This document shows positions 8,414 through 16,969 of a stretch of 22,419 nucleotides of DNA, piece after piece. Position 1 is the stretch's first letter. Each line of letters opens with the position of its first letter. This stretch comes from an uncultured Porphyromonadaceae bacterium (lineage in GTDB: Bacteria > Bacteroidota > Bacteroidia > Bacteroidales > Muribaculaceae): the NCBI GenBank assembly GCA_900544305.1, contig UQUV01000045.1, forward strand, positions 1 to 22,419, read 5' to 3'. Both the position numbers and the translations under genes were made by a program. The notes below the pieces were generated by a model. It made no database searches. It was not told where the DNA came from and saw nothing but the letters and a program-made list of their open reading frames with translations.

Positions 8414-11400
8414 TCCTTTGTCTCTATAATCGGGTTAGTTATCGTTGCCGAATCGGCAGGCTGTTCCGGAACTGGAGCAGGAGTTGGTGCCGGCACCTTC
8501 TTTGTCCGGCGGAGCAGACGGAAAATACGGAACATGTCGCGCCACGAAGATATTTTCCGTTTCCACACCAGACCGGCACCCGTTTCCGTAATCTCACCTT
8601 CCAGAATACTTTCATATTCCGTGTGGTGGAACAGCTTGACATAGGCCGTTCCCGTCTTGTTCAACTTGTATTCGAACGATATGTCGTTAATCAGGTTCTG
8701 CGACAGGTTGTCCTCCGCCGAAGCGTCTGTAGAATAGCTTCCGCCCACCACAATCTTGAAGCGGTCGTCGAACACGGTTTTCGAAACCTGATAAGAATAG
8801 TTGGTGGTCGTCGATGTTGCACCATCAACCGTCTTGTCATATTGGTTGATACCAAACGAAAGGTCGACTCCTGAAATATTGTCGGCCGCCCACTTGTTGA
8901 GCGAAGACTCAAGGAAGGAGTTCACCACATTGCCGGAAAGGTTGGCCGACGCTTTCGAAGTGGAAGAGCCGGTATAAGTGTTATACAGCAACAGGTTCAT
9001 GGCCTGCGACGAACGTTGTTCCTTGGTCATCGAGCTGAGTTCATTGGCAATCGAAACATCGCCGTCCGTACTCAAGTCAAATGACAGGTCGAGCTGTTCG
9101 AGCGTATTTCCCACGTTCAGCGACACTTCAAACGGCACAATGCGCGAATCCTGATTTTCGCTCGTCACATTTGCCTTGATTGTCTGTATTGCCTTAATGT
9201 TCAGCAACGGATTCAGCAGGTCGCCGTTCCACGTCACACTGCTGCCTTCCACAAACTTAAACAGTTTTTCGGAAAGCATCGGCGGCGTGTAGCGGGCAAA
9301 ACCGCCGTTGATGACATAGCGTCCGGTCATGTTCATATCACCCTGGTAGGTCTGCGAATAGTTCAACGTACCGTCGCCGTTGATTTGCACCTTGTTTTTA
9401 CCGTCCGGCGAAAGATTGACCGTAAACAACGCATTCGGCTGAATGGCCAATACGGCATTGATACGCATCGCAAACGGGCGGGCGGCAAGTGTGTCAACTG
9501 GCTGCTTCTTCACCGTATCGTTGAGAGCGACAAATGTCACCATGTCGTCGGTTGTCGATTCCGCTACCGCCACGGCATCCGACTGCATGACGTACGTCAG
9601 GTCCGTACCCGAAAGCACCGACAACGATGCACTCATGTCCAGTTCATCCATGTAGCCTCTCACACTTGCCATCACGTCGATGAAGCCCTTACCATAGAGT
9701 TCCGACTTGCTCGTCTTGTTTCCTTGCACAATCTGCACGTTCCGACCGTTGATTTTCAAGTCGGCATACATTCTGTCGAAAGGCTGCAAACGGACTTCGC
9801 CGTCAAAGTTGATGGCGTTCTTGTTCTGTCCAAAAATGCCGAAGCGATTGAATTTCACCGTTCCCTGTTCTACCGGAATGCGCACCGTGTCGAACGCCAG
9901 GCTACTACCGAACACAGGCATGTTCACCCGAGCGGAATCAAACTGCACGTACCCGTCGATTTCCGGCGCGTTCAAAGTACCCTTCACGGCCATAGAACCA
10001 TTCAGATAACCGGCCATATTGCCAACCACATCAGGCAGGAAGGCGTTGACCGAAGCAAACGGGAAACGCTTGATGTCCAACTTCAAATCGTAGGTCGATT
10101 CGTCGAGCGAATCATTACGGTAGCCGGTCACGTTCACCACCTCGCGGCCGTCGACGTTCATGGCTGCCTTAGCCATCAGGCGATTGTCCTGTCCGAGATA
10201 GGCCACCCGCGTAATGAGACCGATGTCACCGACACGCCGTTTGCCGTAGCGCAAGTTACTGATGCCCACATTGCCATCGCCCCACACATATTTGTCGTAA
10301 TAGAACAGTTTGAATTCCGAAGCAAGCGTACCTTCCACCGGAGGCGCAAACGGAGAGAAGGTCAGCCATTCTCCCAATTCGATACCGGCAAGGTCGACAT
10401 TCAGCCCGTGATATTCGGCGTTCGTTTCTGCCGTATAGATATTGAGATAGTTGTGGTCACCGCTCTTGATTTTCATGTCGGCAAGCAACGAACGGTTCCG
10501 CAGGTCAAGCGACAGATAATTACCGTCGTTTATTTCCCAGTTGCGGAATGCGATGACCGGCTTCTGCGGGAACAGACTCAAGGTCACCACCGAATCGGCA
10601 ACCGACAGGAGTGTACCGAAGTCAAAGCCCGTCGTGCCGGTTTTGTCTACCTGTTTCAGTGCCAACGACAGTTTGTTGTCGGTTACATATCCACCTGCAT
10701 CCACTCGTTTGAAAAGCACATTGTTCTGCTTGCTGTTCCGCACATTGACGGCATAATGCAGGCTGTCGGCTTCCGTATAGCTGTCGAGCATCAGCGTATC
10801 AAGCGCCAGCCCGCCGGCCAGCAGTCCCCGCATATCGGAGTTGATGCGCAGACGGTCGGAATTTTCCATTTCCGCATGCATCGCGTCGTATGTCACACCC
10901 ATATTCGACAAATACGTATAGAGGATATTGCGTTTTCCCGATTTCATTTCAAACGTAAAGTCAGGCAGCGTACGTTGCAGTTCGTCGACTTTCAGACGCT
11001 GTGCAAGGAGCATGGTGTCCAATGCCGCCCCCGTTTTCGCCAACGTATCGAGCATCGGGAACATGGCCAGCGGAGAATGGAACGACAACAGCAAGTCATT
11101 GTTGCGCAGGCGCAGGTTCGTGCTGGCCGAATCGGCACGGAACCCGACATTCAGACTGTCGGTCGAAAACGTCGACTCCGCCATTTGCAGCCGCAATTCC
11201 GACAGCCGCACCAGCCCGGCATAATAGTCGCGCTTCAAATCGGCGTCGACAAAGGCATGCACGTTCATGCCGCCGCCAAGCCTGTCGGCAGAAAGATTCA
11301 TCCGGTTCAGGTCTATATTGTTGACGTTACCCACAATGCGCGCCATATAGCGGTCGGGAGTCATTCGTCCTTTCAGGTTCAATGTAACATCGGCAAACTC

Positions 11401-13266
11401 GTTCAGCGAGCTGAAATCTACCTGATAGTCGCCCTTGTCGAGCGAAGCGTCGAGAAGCAGGTCGCGATAAGTCACGCCGTCATAATTGGCTTCGTTGATA
11501 ACTGCGCTGCACACGGTCTGCATTTTATAAGGATTGTACCCGCGGCCGTCGACAGAAATGTCGCCGTCAACAATGCCAATAGTGCCGCGCGGCATAAAGG
11601 AGCGCACATCGAAGCCCGTCAGCGACAGAGATCCACGATAACGCTCGCGTTCCACTGCCCAGTTTCCGTCGAGCACCACACGGCTCGTATCCACCAGTGC
11701 CCTCAGATGGGCTGCCAGTCGGGAGTTCCGGTAATCGGCACGACAGCGGAGATTCACATTCGGTACACGCAACGTTGAGTCAAGCCGCATGACGCGGTGC
11801 AAATATTCGCCGCCGGTCAGCCGTCCTGTCATGGTGATGTCGCCCGAAAGTTTTTTCGGATCGGTCAGCTTCTCCACCGCCCCTTTTGCATCCAACGTGA
11901 CGATGCCCGGCACTTTCAGTGCCACAGCTTCCACATCCAGTTTCTCCGCCGTACCGTGCAACTGCACTTTGGCTTCTGCGTTTTTCACACGCGATATACC
12001 ACGAGTCAGCGGACGAATGGCAGGCATTGCCGTTCCCACCTCTTCCAGCGAAATGCTCGACTCCAGCGCCACATCCACCCGGGCGGTCGAATCGTTCGCC
12101 AACAACCCGTTTTCCACCCGAGCATTGAGGGATAGCGACGACAAAAGGGTTTCTATGCGGAAATCACTGGCCTGTATGGCAGAATCGCCCATTTCAAAGG
12201 TACCCGACAAGCGGCGCAGGTCCAACCCGCTCCGTTCGCGAAGACGGATGTCACGAATGGGAACACGGATTTTTGCTCCGCGGTTATAGAAATTGTCGAT
12301 GGCGATATTCACATTCTCCACCGACAGGCAGTTCATGTCTAGTCCTTCGGCCGGCGTTGCCCCTCTCACGGCATAAACAGCAGTAGAATTGCTGATACGA
12401 AGGCTGTCGGCAAGAATCGCCCACGGTTCGGACGGCACCACCGTATCAACGACCACCGTGTCGGCAGGAACATAGCCGAACGCCTCGACGGCCTCCGTTG
12501 TGGGCAGGATATAGGCAGCCGCCAACTTGTCGACGGTCAGACCTCCCACCTTCACCATCGAGGTGCTCATGTTTAATGCCAGATTTTGCAGCTCCGCCTG
12601 AGGAATATGAGCATCCAGGCTATCGATAGTTGGCATCATCGCCATACGATAGCGTATATCATTCAGTTTCAACCGTTTCAAGTTAATCAGCCACGGAGAA
12701 GCAGCCGAAGTGTCGGGAGGCGTAGGTTGCGACTTGCGCACATCCATGGCTATCGTCACGTCAGCGCCGTCGAGTTCAGCTTCCGACAAATCTATTTGGC
12801 TTGCCAGCAGTCCGACACTGCTCCGCCCCAACTCAAAATGCCGCAATCGGGCAGAAAGCACCATCGACGAATCGGAACTGACCATCCGATAGGCAGCATT
12901 GCCAAGCGCAAGTTTCCCGACTACAACCTTTCCACGAAAAACAGGCAGAATCTTTACGTGCAATTCCAGAGCCTTGCCTGCCACCATCGTGTCGGCATGC
13001 TCGTCGAGCACCAGAAAATCGTCGACTGCCACCCGTAACGGAAATTTCAGCATAAAGCGGCCAATGGAAATGTCGAGTCCTGTCGCTTCCGACACCTTTT
13101 CGGACACGATGTCCTTCACTGCATTCTGAATCGGAGGCACATAAAGCAGCAGTGGAAGCAATATCACCACTACCAGTACTATCCCTATCCATTTCAGCAC
13201 TTTCCGAAAGCGGAAACGCTTGCGGGGCTTTTTCTTTATTTCTTCTTTTTTGTGTTCTTCTTCCAT
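8410..13266 (-). CDS. tamB: TamB (DUF490) translocation and assembly module protein
   Basis: A 1618-residue protein with a strongly basic N-terminus (KKKPRKRFRFRK), one signal-anchor helix at about residues 25-43, then a very long beta-rich periplasmic region of the AsmA/TamB type. It ends in a C-terminal DUF490 domain (roughly the last 350 residues, including the NPLLNIKA region). TamB-like proteins span the periplasm as a hydrophobic-groove beta taco. They are implicated in outer-membrane protein assembly with TamA/TamL and in phospholipid transport. It is longer than the E. coli protein (about 1260 residues), as is common in this phylum. After the DUF490 domain there is a basic stretch (RLLRRTKK) and a Pro-rich tail (about 1591-1618). 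The gene starts 1 base after the VanZ-like stop and overlaps tamL by 4 bases. Confidence 0.9.
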   Translation of the reverse strand: MEEEHKKEEIKKKPRKRFRFRKVLKWIGIVLVVVILLPLLLYVPPIQNAVKDIVSEKVSEATGLDISIGRFMLKFPLRVAVDDFLVLDEHADTMVAGKALELHVKILPVFRGKVVVGKLALGNAAYRMVSSDSSMVLSARLRHFELGRSSVGLLASQIDLSEAELDGADVTIAMDVRKSQPTPPDTSAASPWLINLKRLKLNDIRYRMAMMPTIDSLDAHIPQAELQNLALNMSTSMVKVGGLTVDKLAAAYILPTTEAVEAFGYVPADTVVVDTVVPSEPWAILADSLRISNSTAVYAVRGATPAEGLDMNCLSVENVNIAIDNFYNRGAKIRVPIRDIRLRERSGLDLRRLSGTFEMGDSAIQASDFRIETLLSSLSLNARVENGLLANDSTARVDVALESSISLEEVGTAMPAIRPLTRGISRVKNAEAKVQLHGTAEKLDVEAVALKVPGIVTLDAKGAVEKLTDPKKLSGDITMTGRLTGGEYLHRVMRLDSTLRVPNVNLRCRADYRNSRLAAHLRALVDTSRVVLDGNWAVERERYRGSLSLTGFDVRSFMPRGTIGIVDGDISVDGRGYNPYKMQTVCSAVINEANYDGVTYRDLLLDASLDKGDYQVDFSSLNEFADVTLNLKGRMTPDRYMARIVGNVNNIDLNRMNLSADRLGGGMNVHAFVDADLKRDYYAGLVRLSELRLQMAESTFSTDSLNVGFRADSASTNLRLRNNDLLLSFHSPLAMFPMLDTLAKTGAALDTMLLAQRLKVDELQRTLPDFTFEMKSGKRNILYTYLSNMGVTYDAMHAEMENSDRLRINSDMRGLLAGGLALDTLMLDSYTEADSLHYAVNVRNSKQNNVLFKRVDAGGYVTDNKLSLALKQVDKTGTTGFDFGTLLSVADSVVTLSLFPQKPVIAFRNWEINDGNYLSLDLRNRSLLADMKIKSGDHNYLNIYTAETNAEYHGLNVDLAGIELGEWLTFSPFAPPVEGTLASEFKLFYYDKYVWGDGNVGISNLRYGKRRVGDIGLITRVAYLGQDNRLMAKAAMNVDGREVVNVTGYRNDSLDESTYDLKLDIKRFPFASVNAFLPDVVGNMAGYLNGSMAVKGTLNAPEIDGYVQFDSARVNMPVFGSSLAFDTVRIPVEQGTVKFNRFGIFGQNKNAINFDGEVRLQPFDRMYADLKINGRNVQIVQGNKTSKSELYGKGFIDVMASVRGYMDELDMSASLSVLSGTDLTYVMQSDAVAVAESTTDDMVTFVALNDTVKKQPVDTLAARPFAMRINAVLAIQPNALFTVNLSPDGKNKVQINGDGTLNYSQTYQGDMNMTGRYVINGGFARYTPPMLSEKLFKFVEGSSVTWNGDLLNPLLNIKAIQTIKANVTSENQDSRIVPFEVSLNVGNTLEQLDLSFDLSTDGDVSIANELSSMTKEQRSSQAMNLLLYNTYTGSSTSKASANLSGNVVNSFLESSLNKWAADNISGVDLSFGINQYDKTVDGATSTTTNYSYQVSKTVFDDRFKIVVGGSYSTDASAEDNLSQNLINDISFEYKLNKTGTAYVKLFHHTEYESILEGEITETGAGLVWKRKISSWRDMFRIFRLLRRTKKVPAPTPAPVPEQPADSATITNPIIETKE

Positions 13267-13267
13267 T

Positions 13268-13663
13268 CTAAGTGTTCTTGTCGTCCTTAAACAACAGCAT
13301 GCGGGCAGTCAGCAAACCGACCACAATACCCGCACAGTCGGCCAGCAAATCATAGATATCGCCGGTACGGCCAAATTTCATCATCGTCTGCAATTCTTCT
13401 GTCAGGCAACCCAAAGCCAACGACAGTCCGAAACAGATAAACAGCAATGCCTGACGGTTGGAATACTTTTCAGAGCGTCCAAAATCCAGATAGTAGCAAA
13501 ACGCCACGGCAAAAAACATCAGCCCATGAACTACCTTGTCGGCACCGGGAAACGAAAACAGACCGCTTCCTGCCCCAATATTTGGCGACAACGTCAGATA
13601 AAGCACAGCAGCCGTCACCACAATACTCAACAGATTACGGGGTATTTTATATAAAAATTTCAT
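13268..13663 (-). CDS. VanZ-like family membrane protein
   Basis: A 131-residue protein with about four membrane helices. It shows the VanZ-like pattern: DKVVHGLMFF at 42-51, then an acidic motif after the third helix (LTEELQ, about residues 87-92) and GDIYDLLADCAG before the last helix. VanZ itself gives teicoplanin resistance in enterococci, but most family members have no known function and resistance should not be assumed here. It is the first gene of an operon with tamB (1-base gap) and tamL, so an envelope role is reasonable. A -7 box lies 26 bases upstream of its ATG. Confidence 0.82.
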   Translation of the reverse strand: MKFLYKIPRNLLSIVVTAAVLYLTLSPNIGAGSGLFSFPGADKVVHGLMFFAVAFCYYLDFGRSEKYSNRQALLFICFGLSLALGCLTEELQTMMKFGRTGDIYDLLADCAGIVVGLLTARMLLFKDDKNT

Positions 13664-13689
13664 TCTCTTCTATTTTACTTGTAAAGTAA

Positions 13690-13697
13690 CAAAAATA
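13690..13697 (-). promoter_or_regulatory. -7 box for the VanZ-like/tamB/tamL operon
   Basis: On the minus strand this reads TATTTTTG, matching TAnnTTTG, 26 bases before the ATG. No TTTG lies at the ideal -33 spacing; the nearest minus-strand TTTG (13710-13713) is only 12 bases away. The AT-rich 13664-13927 gap between the divergent units holds no gene I can support. Confidence 0.4.
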
Positions 13698-13895
13698 ATT
13701 GAGAATAATCAAACTTTCCGCCCAATAAATAGTCATTTAACAAATCAGTCTGCTGAATGGTTTACAAATTAATCCGAAAACACATACCGCCAGCCCACAA
13801 TATCACAAAAAGAAACTAATAATGGCATTTTTCCGAAAATATTAAATTTTTCATAGAAAAAGAGTTTAAAATTTCAATCTGACAAGTATTTTGTG

Positions 13896-13903
13896 TAATT
13901 TTG
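13896..13903 (+). promoter_or_regulatory. -7 box for the transporter operon
   Basis: TAATTTTG is an exact TAnnTTTG match, 24 bases before the ATG at 13928. No clear TTTG occurs at -33. It would drive the first transporter, the small membrane protein and the second transporter. Confidence 0.5.
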
Positions 13904-13927
13904 CAGCAAAATTGAATAAATAACATA

Positions 13928-15289
13928 ATGAGTTCGAAGACAACGTTTACTTCCAAGTTGGGAGTAATTGCCGCAACTGTCGGTTCGGCTGTAGGGTTAG
14001 GAACGGTATGGAGATTCCCTTATGAAGTTCAGAACAACGGAGGTTCAATATTTCTGGTCACATATCTGGTTTGTGTATTGCTGATGGGTATCCCCGTCAT
14101 GCTGGCAGAATTTTCACTGGGTCGCGGCAGCGGTTCCGATTCTGTGGGCGCATTCCGTCGTCTCACTCCGGGCAAGCCCTGGTGGATCATCGGTGCAACG
14201 GCCGTCCTTGCCTCCTATCTGATTTTGATTTACTACATGGTAGTGGCAGGATGGACATTGGAATATCTATGGATGTCAATCACCAACCAACTCTATGCTG
14301 GTATTGATACGGCTCCGAACCGCACTGCCGTCTTTTCGTCCATTATGAACGAATCATTGTCGACCGGCTGGCGGCCTGCCTTCTGGACTTCGGTCATGAT
14401 TCTGCTCAATATTCTTGTGTTGCTGCGCGGTGTAAAGAAAGGCATCGAGCGAATGGCCAACACACTGATGCCGTTGCTGTTCGTCATCCTCGTCGTGTTC
14501 TGCTGCGTTGCGCTGTCACTGCCCAACGCAATGGAAGGTGTGGACTTTTTCCTCCGCCCCGACTTTTCGAAAATGAACCCGCAAGTGCTTATCAGTGCTG
14601 TAGGTCAGGCATTCTTTTCGCTTAGTCTCGGTATGGGGATTCTGATTACCTACTCTTCCTATTATCCGAAAACGACAAAACTGGCGCGCACTTCAGTCAC
14701 CGTTTCCGGCCTGGTCTTTCTGGTTGCCGTACTGATGGGCCTCATCATCTTCCCGGCTGTTAAGTCGTTCGGAATCACAAGCGACACTCAGGGCGTCACG
14801 CTGATTTTCGTCACGCTTCCTGAAATTTTCACACAGATGCCCGCCACACAGCTATGGTCCATTCTGTTTTTCTTCCTGCTCGTGGTAGCGGCGCTGACTT
14901 CCACCGTTTCGGTAGCTGAGGTGACAATCGCCTTCCTTGCCGCCAAATTCCGGATGCACAGGAAAAAAGCCTGCTATGTGACACTCGTTCCCCTGTTCCT
15001 GCTTAGCAGCATCTGCGCCATGTCGCTCGGCCCGTTGTCGCATCTGCAAATTTTAGGCAAGACCATTTTCGACGCGCTCGACTATCTGACATCAAACATC
15101 ATGCTGCCCGTAGTGGCGATATTCGTGTGCATCTACGTCGGCCATGTGCTTCCAAAATCTTTCCTGCGCGACGAAATGACCAACCGCGGAACCATGCGCT
15201 CTGCCGTCATGCCGGCTATACTGTTCATAATCCGCTACATTGCGCCTCTGCTGATTGCCGCCGTGCTTATCAACAAACTTTTGCGCTAA
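13928..15289 (+). CDS. Sodium:neurotransmitter symporter (SNF/NSS) family transporter 1
   Basis: A 453-residue protein with 11-12 predicted helices and the NSS signature GSAVGLGTVWRFPY (19-32) in helix 1. It also has the substrate-site stretch AFFSLSLGMG in helix 6 and AALTST in helix 8. Bacterial relatives such as LeuT, MhsT and MetP import amino acids with Na+. Compared with LeuT, the Na2 site is kept (A321, T324, S325). Both side-chain ligands of Na1 differ: Thr26 replaces LeuT Asn27, and Val263 sits where bacterial NSS proteins have Asn or Asp (Asn286 in LeuT; Asp259 in the sister gene here). The reading frame is intact. It is followed after 13 bases by a small membrane protein gene that overlaps the next transporter. 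The family is certain; the substrate is unknown. Confidence 0.92.
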   Translation: MSSKTTFTSKLGVIAATVGSAVGLGTVWRFPYEVQNNGGSIFLVTYLVCVLLMGIPVMLAEFSLGRGSGSDSVGAFRRLTPGKPWWIIGATAVLASYLILIYYMVVAGWTLEYLWMSITNQLYAGIDTAPNRTAVFSSIMNESLSTGWRPAFWTSVMILLNILVLLRGVKKGIERMANTLMPLLFVILVVFCCVALSLPNAMEGVDFFLRPDFSKMNPQVLISAVGQAFFSLSLGMGILITYSSYYPKTTKLARTSVTVSGLVFLVAVLMGLIIFPAVKSFGITSDTQGVTLIFVTLPEIFTQMPATQLWSILFFFLLVVAALTSTVSVAEVTIAFLAAKFRMHRKKACYVTLVPLFLLSSICAMSLGPLSHLQILGKTIFDALDYLTSNIMLPVVAIFVCIYVGHVLPKSFLRDEMTNRGTMRSAVMPAILFIIRYIAPLLIAAVLINKLLR

Positions 15290-15302
15290 GCCGTCACGAA
15301 CA

Positions 15303-15545
15303 ATGCTCCGACTCACGAAAAAAGAACGTATCGGAATCCTTCTGCTCGCCGCAATTCTGGCGATTGTTTCGGCCGTGACAGCGCTATGCGTCCCGGACGG
15401 AAAAAAGCCGGTGACGATTCCCGACAGCTTGTCGGAAACCGTTGCCGACACACTTACTCCTCCGACTGAATCTACAATTAATGAATTAAATAATCATCCG
15501 GCGGAACACATCAATCCGCTGAAACAAAAAATGAAAAGACAATGA
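15303..15545 (+). CDS. Small single-span membrane protein between two NSS transporters
   Basis: I do not recognise the family. From ATG 15303 it is 80 residues: a basic start (LTKKER), one hydrophobic helix (about 10-30, GILLLAAILAIVSAVTALCV), then a polar, Pro/Thr-rich tail predicted to be periplasmic and ending KQKMKRQ. An upstream in-frame ATG at 15255 lies inside the previous gene and would add an unlikely polar leader, so 15303 is preferred. The gene is 13 bases behind transporter 1 and overlaps transporter 2 by ATGA. This placement recalls the small subunits of some bacterial NSS importers (MetS with MetP). Alternatively it is a remnant of a Bacteroidota membrane-anchored helix-hairpin-helix protein, whose N-termini can look similar, but no hairpin domain follows. 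Confidence 0.65.
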   Translation: MLRLTKKERIGILLLAAILAIVSAVTALCVPDGKKPVTIPDSLSETVADTLTPPTESTINELNNHPAEHINPLKQKMKRQ

Positions 15546-16888
15546 GTAAACCACGCGCACAATTTGCCACCCGCATCGGGGTGATTGCCGCAAGTGTAGG
15601 ATCGGCCATCGGACTGGGCAACATCTGGAGATTTCCCTATGAAGCCGGACAACACGGCGGAGGGGCTTTCCTGCTGATATATATTCTCTTCGTATTTGCC
15701 ATCGGCGTACCCATCATCTGTTCGGAATTTCTAATCGGACGTTCGTCACACAGCAATGTGCTGGGAGCGTTCCAGAAACTGGAACGGAAAGGAAGCAAAT
15801 GGCATCTGATTTCCTATGTCGGCATCCTGTCGTCGCTGATGATTCTCAGCTTCTATTCGGTGGTGGCCGGATGGACGCTGGAATACACGATACAGTCAGT
15901 GGCCGGCGGACTGAAAGACAGTTCGCCCGACTATCTGGCCAATTATTTCCATGAATTTACCACACAGTCGAACCGCTCGCTGATGTGGACCATCGTTTTT
16001 CTGCTGCTCAATTACCTGATTATCCGCAAAGGGCTGAAAAACGGCATCGAACGTATGTCGAACATCATGACGCCGCTGCTGTTTGTCATTCTGCTCGTGT
16101 TCTGCGTCAACTCGCTGATGATGCCGGGAGCAGCCGACGGACTGAAGTTCCTCTTTGTTCCCGATTTTTCGAAAATCACACCGAAAGTGATGCTCGGAGC
16201 ACTCGGACAGGCGTTCTTCTCGCTCAGTCTGGGTGTCAGCACGCTCATCACCTACGCCTCCTATTTCAAGAAGGATGTGCCGCTGGTACGCAGTGCCTCG
16301 ATTATTGCCGGACTCGACACGCTGTTTGCCATCGTGGCCGGCCTCATCATCTTTCCCGCCCTTTTCACCTACGGCATCGAGCCGACCGAAGGGCCGAAAC
16401 TGGTGTTTGAAGTGCTGCCCTACATCTTCTCGCAAACTCCCGGCGGACAAATATGGGCGGCTGCCTTCTTCTTCCTGCTTTTCCTTGCATCGATAACGTC
16501 GACCATTTCCATGAGCGAGATTTCCATCTCCTTCTTCTGCGAAGAATGGAAAATGACCCGCGAAAAGGCCTCGATGCTCAACACCGTCATCGCCATCGTT
16601 TTCGGCTCGCTCTGCGCGCTGTCGTTCGGCGCGGCTGCCGACTGGAAAATTTTCGGCATGACCGTATTCGACCTGTTCAACTTTACGACAGCCAACCTGC
16701 TGATGCCGGTCTGTGGCATCGTGTTCGCCATTTTTGCCGGCTGGTTTATGGACAAGAAACTGGTAAGAAGCCAGCTTACCAACGACGAAACGCTGAAGGT
16801 GCGCACCTACAAAAGTATCGTTTTCAGTCTCCGCTACATCGCTCCGCTGGCCATTCTTTCCATTTTCCTGTACCAACTGCTGGGATAA
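15542..16888 (+). CDS. Sodium:neurotransmitter symporter (SNF/NSS) family transporter 2
   Basis: A 448-residue paralogue of the preceding transporter, with the canonical helix-1 motif GSAIGLGNIWRFPY (20-33) followed by HGGGAF. It keeps residues expected for both sodium sites: Asn27 and Asp259 (Na1), and A316, T319, S320 (Na2, in ASITST). Helix 6 reads AFFSLSLGVS. The predicted role is Na+-driven amino-acid or related-solute import across the inner membrane; the substrate cannot be told from sequence. The start overlaps the stop of the small membrane protein by 4 bases, implying coupled translation. The gene ends before a separate folP promoter. The pair probably arose by duplication followed by divergence of the cation site in the first copy. 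Confidence 0.93.
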   Translation: MSKPRAQFATRIGVIAASVGSAIGLGNIWRFPYEAGQHGGGAFLLIYILFVFAIGVPIICSEFLIGRSSHSNVLGAFQKLERKGSKWHLISYVGILSSLMILSFYSVVAGWTLEYTIQSVAGGLKDSSPDYLANYFHEFTTQSNRSLMWTIVFLLLNYLIIRKGLKNGIERMSNIMTPLLFVILLVFCVNSLMMPGAADGLKFLFVPDFSKITPKVMLGALGQAFFSLSLGVSTLITYASYFKKDVPLVRSASIIAGLDTLFAIVAGLIIFPALFTYGIEPTEGPKLVFEVLPYIFSQTPGGQIWAAAFFFLLFLASITSTISMSEISISFFCEEWKMTREKASMLNTVIAIVFGSLCALSFGAAADWKIFGMTVFDLFNFTTANLLMPVCGIVFAIFAGWFMDKKLVRSQLTNDETLKVRTYKSIVFSLRYIAPLAILSIFLYQLLG

Positions 16889-16910
16889 AGGCGGAATTTC
16901 ACCGAAATGT

Positions 16911-16941
16911 TTTGTAATGGCAAATTATTGCATTAATTTCG
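16911..16941 (+). promoter_or_regulatory. folP-cdaA promoter that fixes the folP start
   Basis: TTTG (16911-16914), a 19-base spacer, then TAATTTCG (16934-16941) give a near-perfect Bacteroidota promoter with one mismatch in the -7 box. The box ends one base before the first ATG of the folP frame (16943), so transcripts would begin at or after that codon. ATG 16970 lies 28 bases downstream, the spacing seen for the other genes here, and is therefore the likely start. Confidence 0.6.
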
Positions 16942-16969
16942 CATGGAAGGAACAGAACATTTTGCACAC

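Noticed and set aside
9385..11778. 797-residue open frame on the plus strand opposite tamB
   Set aside because: It is an antisense shadow: His/Arg/Gln-rich with no recognisable domain, lying wholly inside the clearly coding tamB, whose minus-strand frame has a membrane anchor and DUF490 domain.
13268..13663. Teicoplanin resistance gene vanZ
   Set aside because: Only the broad VanZ-like family features are present, there is no van cluster, and the gene sits in an envelope-assembly operon. A resistance call is not justified.
16896..16914. Small hairpin ATTTC-ACC-GAAAT followed by GTTTT after transporter 2, as a terminator
   Set aside because: The stem is only 5 base pairs and AT-rich, and the T-rich part overlaps the -33 element of the folP promoter. 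It is too weak to call.
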